DNA of 64,000 nt from Sarcocystis neurona (taxonomy: Eukaryota; Apicomplexa; Conoidasida; Eucoccidiorida; Sarcocystidae): the NCBI GenBank assembly GCA_000727475.1, contig KL647288.1, forward strand, positions 10,550,903-10,614,902, in the 5' to 3' direction. Below are positions 59,101 to 64,000 of the stretch, in pieces. The position numbers and the translations under genes were made by a program. The notes under the pieces are model-generated. The model was given only the letters and a program-made list of their open reading frames with translations. It ran no database searches and had not been told where the DNA came from. The stretch's first letter is position 1. Each line of letters starts with the position of its first letter.

Positions 59101-61613
59101 CGACAGGAGTGATGCGCCGGAGGAGGTCGATGCAGGAGGGGAATTTGCTGCACTTGTGCATGCGTCACTTGGTTTGGAGGGGGTGGTGCTGTTGTCACCG
59201 ATGTTTGATACAGCAAGGAGAAGAAGAGAGCTGAATTGGGGCACCTTACGATTTGCGGTGTTGCCCATGGCGTACTTCTTCCCTTCGTTGCCTCTTTCGT
59301 TCAATATGCTACGTCTTCCGCGACGTATATTCCGTGGCCGCCGCCCTCCCGCCGCGACTGTGCTAGTAGAAAGTCAACAGCAACACGTAAGCCCTGCTGT
59401 TGCTTTTGCTGCCGATCCGGGTGCGGCTCGTGACAGTGCTGCGAGCGCTGCTTCTGCGACCGCTAGTGCCGGCCGCTGCTGCTTCCGCTGCCGCTGGTGC
59501 TCTTATCAGTTGCCGGTGCTTCGGCGGGTGAGGCGACTTCGACTGTTCCTGTTGTAGTTTGGGGTGGTGCTTCGGACGTGCTGCATGCGCTGGTGCTACT
59601 TCTGCCGATACTGTGAGCTCTCGTTGTCGTCCGCTGTGCCGGCGATGCGCTGATGATACCGCGTCGTCTATTTTGCTGCTTCGTGGCGCACGTGAGTATG
59701 GTGCTGCAACATCTGTTGTCTCTGCTGACCCCACGTGATCCACTCCGTGCTGCACGTGTTGCTTTTCCCCTTGGTGTGGCCTGTCTAAGCCAGAAGTGGG
59801 ACGCACGCATGTTGCACTCCCCGCATCCCCTCCTTTGATGCCACACCAGTTTTTCCGCTACGGTTATCGCTCTTTCTCTGCTGCGTCCGTGTCATTCCGC
59901 AGAACATCCGCGTAGGTGGGAGGCACGGTTTCTGTGGTGCCGTTTGCGTCCTGTTGCTCCTAGTGTCGCACCAGCAGTTTGGCTTCTGCTGTTGGTGTTG
60001 CATCCGGTTCTTGTCTGCTGGGTTACGTCGCAGCTTGCACACGCAGAAGTGCCACTGATGTTAATTTGTGCCGCTGCTGTGTGCGTCTGCTGTGTATGTT
60101 GTCAATGGGGCACTTTGATTGACAGGGGAACGGAGGCAACAGTCGTGGTGACGGAAGCGACGACGCAAGAGCCGCGAATGCGCTGCCGCCTGCCGCTCCA
60201 GTAACTCCGAGCCGCAAGAGCGAGAGACCAGCGCTACTGGCCCATCTCCTGTCGAATTTGGGGTCTTGGAGCGGTGATGAGACGAGAAGCGATACATACT
60301 CGCAGCACCTCACCAACGGCATGCAGCAACAAAGAAGTCAGAGCAGCATCCTCACGCAACAACGCAACAGCGGCATCGTGCAGCCGCAGAGCAGCAGCAA
60401 CATGCAGGAAGACGGCAGTAGTCAGCAGCAGAACAGCAGGGACACGAGCACGGAGCCGAACAGCTTTCAGCGGTTGCGAGACGTGTATCTGCGAGACCCT
60501 CTCACGTATAAAGCCCCGCCACCAGGAAGCTTCATCGCTGCCCTGATGCGTTCAGCTGATTCTGTACTACTGCCGCAGCAGATGAGCAAAATCACCAAAG
60601 CGGCCACCAAGCGCATTCTTGTCATTCATAACGCCGAAGACCCTGTCTGCGACTACAGAGGAGCTCTTCTTTTTTGTCAGCGTCTCCAGCAATCTGCCTC
60701 TTGTAATACTTCCGCTCTCGCATCACCCACGGCTTCTGTGCGAGCCGCTGCTGCCACTCCTCTGTCTTCTGATGAGGCTGCGTTGCCTGCCTGTGTTGCT
60801 CCTGCTGCTGGTGCTGTAGCAAATCGTTTCAGTGACGCTGCGCTTGCGGTGGATGGTGCTGCACCATGTGAAGAAATTAGTTGGAAGTTGGTGCTGCTGA
60901 ACGCACGCGCGGCAGTGGAGAAGACGATACCCCGAGAGCAGCGTCTACAGCAGCCGAATGGAGTCGCACAACAACCGCCAGCAGCAGCTGCCGCAGCGAC
61001 GGCGTCTGATGCTAGAATCACTGCAGCAGGCGCTGACAAACGAGGAAAAACTATTACGGCAGAGACGCTCTCCTTCTCTGAGGCAGCTGCAGCTATATCA
61101 GCGTGTCCGCAGGCGTTTCTGTGGGCCAGTAAGCAAGAAGGAGCTCGGCTACTGTCAGCCTTGCTGCACCAGCTGCAGCAGCTAAGGCAGCAGCAGCAGG
61201 CACAGCTGGTACAGCAAGAAGAACTGCAGAGAAAGATAGATGAGCACGCACATGTCGCACGGCAGGCACGCACGCGAACGACCACAAGTGTTATCACTAT
61301 CGGTGCGTGTTGCTCTTCTGGAGAACGGAGACTGGGACGAGAGAAGGGCAATAGGCCAGCGGAGCAGCAGCATTATGCGTCACGCAGCGGGCATGGCCAT
61401 TCAACACCCCCGCAGCTGGAAGCGCTTACAGACCAGCAGCGAAGGGGGAGCAATGGCAGCCAGCTACAGTTGGTGGAGGGCGTCGGAGAAGTTCTACATA
61501 ATTTGACAAACGATCCAGGTGCAGATGATCTGTTTGTTATGATAAAAGACTGGATGCATGCTCCACTGCAGCAACCACATCTACCAACAGAAAGCCGTAA
61601 CCAGAGTTCCTAA
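56165..61613 (+). CDS. Alpha/beta hydrolase, monoacylglycerol lipase/lysophospholipase type, greatly expanded (two exons)
   Basis: The family cleaves monoacylglycerols or lysophospholipids with a Ser-Asp-His triad. Exon 1 (ATG 56165 to 59386) and exon 2 (60126-61613) join in phase 0 (CAC|gtaagc ... gattgacag|GGG), giving about 1569 residues against roughly 300 for the typical enzyme. The first 480 residues are low-complexity Ser/Arg/Ala/Gln with an N-terminal hydrophobic stretch. Conserved blocks: oxyanion-region VLLVHGFGEHC (His490), VGFDFQGHGMSEG near 636-648, nucleophile elbow VSVSMGAW with Ser698, LEGVVLLSPMFD, the acid motif LVIHNAEDPVCD with Asp1246, and KDWMHAPL with putative catalytic His1552. 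The usual GxSxG reads SVSMG here. A Ser/Ala/Gln-rich insert of over 200 residues fills the region after the nucleophile, and about 300 residues lie between Asp and His. An upstream exon before 56165 cannot be excluded. Substrate is not predictable beyond the family level. Confidence 0.83.
59387..60125 (+). other. Intron of the hydrolase gene (phase 0, 739 bases)
   Basis: The donor is gtaagc after AACAGCAACAC and the acceptor tgattgacag. The interior is T/pyrimidine-rich on the coding strand. The exon 2 frame has a stop (TGA at 60120-60122) just before the acceptor, which fixes the boundary. Open frames inside it on either strand are not convincing. Confidence 0.75.
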
Positions 61614-64000
61614 CTGAATATTGGTTTGTGTGAACCCGCGCAGGTGAAGCAGCAACAGGGGAAGGGTGGTCTCTCACGTATGCGTGCACTGTGGACGAGG
61701 ATGCTCCGACTGCACAGTTCACTGCAGGGAGAGCAGCGCTGTTACAAGGTCAGGTAGTAGGAGAGAGGGTGCGAGTAGACGACAGCGGCAGTGCAGCGAG
61801 GAAAGATATCGCGAGGGAGAAGAACAACTTGACTCCACTACAGCAGGCTGAGGAGCACGTACGTAGAAGAGGTGACCAGTCGCAGTAGGCTGCACAATGA
61901 TTGCACCAGCGGTAAGAATTGAGGTGGTCAGGAGGAGCTGCAGAAGAAATTCACCGGCCGTGGCGCTCTGCAGCAGTTGGTGGCCGACACATGAAAGGCG
62001 GTTCTGTCGACTCAACGGTGACACAGAATCACTGCTTTTCAATCCGTTTAGACCAAGTCATAGATAACAGCACAAAATGGAGCACCGCAGTACCAACCGA
62101 GCTGGATGTCGTCGACCTTTCGTTGAGACAAGCAGAACGTCACTGAACAGTCTGTGGAGATTCTGAGCACTAACCAGCAAACCACCACCCGAGTATGTGG
62201 AACTCACAGAGAGACAAAGCACCTACACAAGAGGAGCAACCTTGCAGTTGCCAGCCTACTCGCAGGACGGAGAACGAGCGCTCAGATGGTGACCGTACAA
62301 ATACACAAGTACAAACGACCTCTTTAGACGCGCCCACAATGTTACCGCACTTCTCTGCGTTACACTTCTGTGAGATGCGTCCACGGCAGAGATGCTGCTT
62401 CATAACTTCATTACCAGTCAAGTACCTCTACAAGTCGTAACGTCTACCAACTTCGAAGAGAGACACGCCACCTGCGTAAAGGTGTTGTGAAGAACTTTTC
62501 CGCTGGTAGTCCGTTTTACGCATCACGTCGACAAATAACTTGAAGATAATTACCGAACATTACAGTATGGAAGCTGAACCGAGACGCGCGGAGATTCACT
62601 TTCCATGGGTCCGTTCCATATGGGGACATTTAAGACTCACGATGACTGGCCGTACATTTCGCACGTCGGACACGCCGAGCACGCAAGCCGGATGTGTCTA
62701 AACAATGTAATCAACAATTTCCCTTAAGTGACGAAGAGGATGAAGAGGCTTTTAAGCCAGGTTTGGTGGTGAGTCAAATACACAAGAGTTTCTCCAATGT
62801 AAGTATTATTGGTAGAGCCTCATATAGCTGTGTGGAACTCTGTGGATGGTGCGCCACCGACACGCTCTAAGGGCGTTGCTAGTACACAGTGTTTTTAATG
62901 TATTTTTTAGGAAGTCAATCTTCTGTACCCTGGCTATTACGAAACGCTGACGAGTAATGCGGCTTCTATTGCATCCCCTGAGCAAAGCAAGGATCAGCAC
63001 GAGAGCCCGACGTATAATTCAGCTTCTGTCTAGCACTGTGTAGTATGTACTATCGTCGTCTTCCGCGTCTCTCCCTTCGCTCAGTTGTTGTCGCCAGTCT
63101 TGCTTCTTAGGGTTTCGTAGTGATTCCGGCTTCCCACGTTCACCCAAGAGAGTGTGAATCACGCATACACGAATTCTGAGGCATACGGCTAATTTGCGTA
63201 TCACAAATTACAATAGGGATTGAATGTGGACCACCTATTCGTATTCTACGTGGTGTACACACTGGTGAGCACTTCTCCACCCACACGCCATTGCCGCTGC
63301 TGATCAGGATCGACAGTGTTAACAAAAACTCATTGACTCGCGTATGTGGCTGCCGTAGATGCGTTGGCTTCGCTTTTCGAATGTAAACACCATTGCCTTT
63401 AGCAGCTGCATCATTAAAGCTACGGCTGCAGGTGGTGATAAATAACTGTACTGCAGTGGGAAGATACCATTCACAGTGTGGTTACTTGTCAGAGAAGAAC
63501 AACATGCCCTATGTACGACAGAGCAGTAGGACAGCAGCGGCCACCCTGTATAAGGGGACGTACTGGGTCGATGAGCCTAGGCCGTAGCCAACGATATGCA
63601 AGAGCCTTCGCTAGAGGAGATCCAGACACGAAGTGGCAGCACCAGAAAGTCCATCACGCACATTGCGCCATCTTTATCCTGGTGACGCAGTGTATCTATG
63701 ATTATGTGAAGCGGAAGCATTAGCAAACCTACCGGCAGGAGCCGTGCACGCGGGGGCAGCACGGGGCAAACACAAGGCGCGACTGCCAGCTACTAGAGTG
63801 GCAGAGAGGTCAGGAGGGGCTGAAGGCTCCAGTAAGCATCAGTTGCACGCGAGGATTCGGAGGAGGCGTGGTTGCTTGCTACGTTAGAACAGTGGCAGGC
63901 GTCCAGCACTAAGAGGACCCCAGTTTGACCGAAGGTGCATCAGCAGCTGTCGTAGTACCCTAGGCGCCCAGGCCAAGGGGCGGGCGAGTAGCAGGAGCTG
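61614..64000. other. Right-hand spacer, no supported gene
   Basis: 61614-62170 is CAG/purine-rich and probably includes the 3' UTR of the hydrolase. 62170-63700 is spacer with only short open frames. The last 250 bases are GC- and CAG-rich and may mark the start of a further gene beyond the window, but no exon can be defined. Confidence 0.35.

Noticed and set aside
1..64000. CRISPR arrays, insertion sequences, retroelement reverse transcriptase motifs, viral genes
   Set aside because: None seen on either strand; genome context is eukaryotic nuclear.

Overview
The window reads as nuclear DNA from an apicomplexan protist, most likely a coccidian (Eimeria/Cyclospora/Sarcocystis-like; genus not resolved). 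The reasons are eukaryotic housekeeping proteins interrupted by GT-AG introns, roughly balanced base composition, and coding regions swollen by CAG/GCA-type runs that give long polyglutamine, polyalanine and polyserine inserts between short conserved blocks. Wide gene-poor spacers are full of TACGTA/GTATAC-type words. I see no prokaryotic operon logic, no CRISPR array, no recognisable transposon and no tRNA or rRNA gene.

Layout. 3-11563 (+): a very large RPAP1-family protein (RNA polymerase II assembly/import factor) in two exons separated by one phase-0 intron; the reading frame is still open at the left edge. 11564-17200: spacer without a supported gene. 17201-19177 (-): unidentified Ala/Gln-rich protein with basic N-terminus and acidic tail. 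19178-26297: spacer containing a tandem-repeat patch at 22855-23130. 26306-26617 (-): doubtful small basic ORF. 26645-28073 (+): two-exon longin R-SNARE (VAMP7-like). 28074-34830: spacer. 34831-47362 (-): a choline/ethanolamine phosphotransferase (CDP-alcohol phosphatidyltransferase family) spread over about 12.5 kb, with seven exons placed confidently and several middle exons only tentative. 47363-56164: CAG-rich, mostly unresolved DNA that probably holds a minus-strand membrane-protein gene; one good internal exon is at 51777-52037 and a possible terminal membrane exon at 50422-50637. 56165-61613 (+): a large alpha/beta hydrolase of the monoacylglycerol lipase type in two exons. 61614-64000: nothing I can support.

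The genes are unrelated housekeeping functions: transcription-machinery assembly, vesicle fusion, phospholipid synthesis and lipid hydrolysis. They are not an obvious functional cluster. The two lipid enzymes lie about 9 kb apart in divergent orientation, which may be coincidence. I did not find a convincing new biological system. The most unusual items are the extreme low-complexity expansion of RPAP1 and of the hydrolase (including inserts between catalytic residues), the altered nucleophile elbow of the hydrolase, the intron-rich CEPT gene, and several near-perfect inverted repeats in noncoding DNA.
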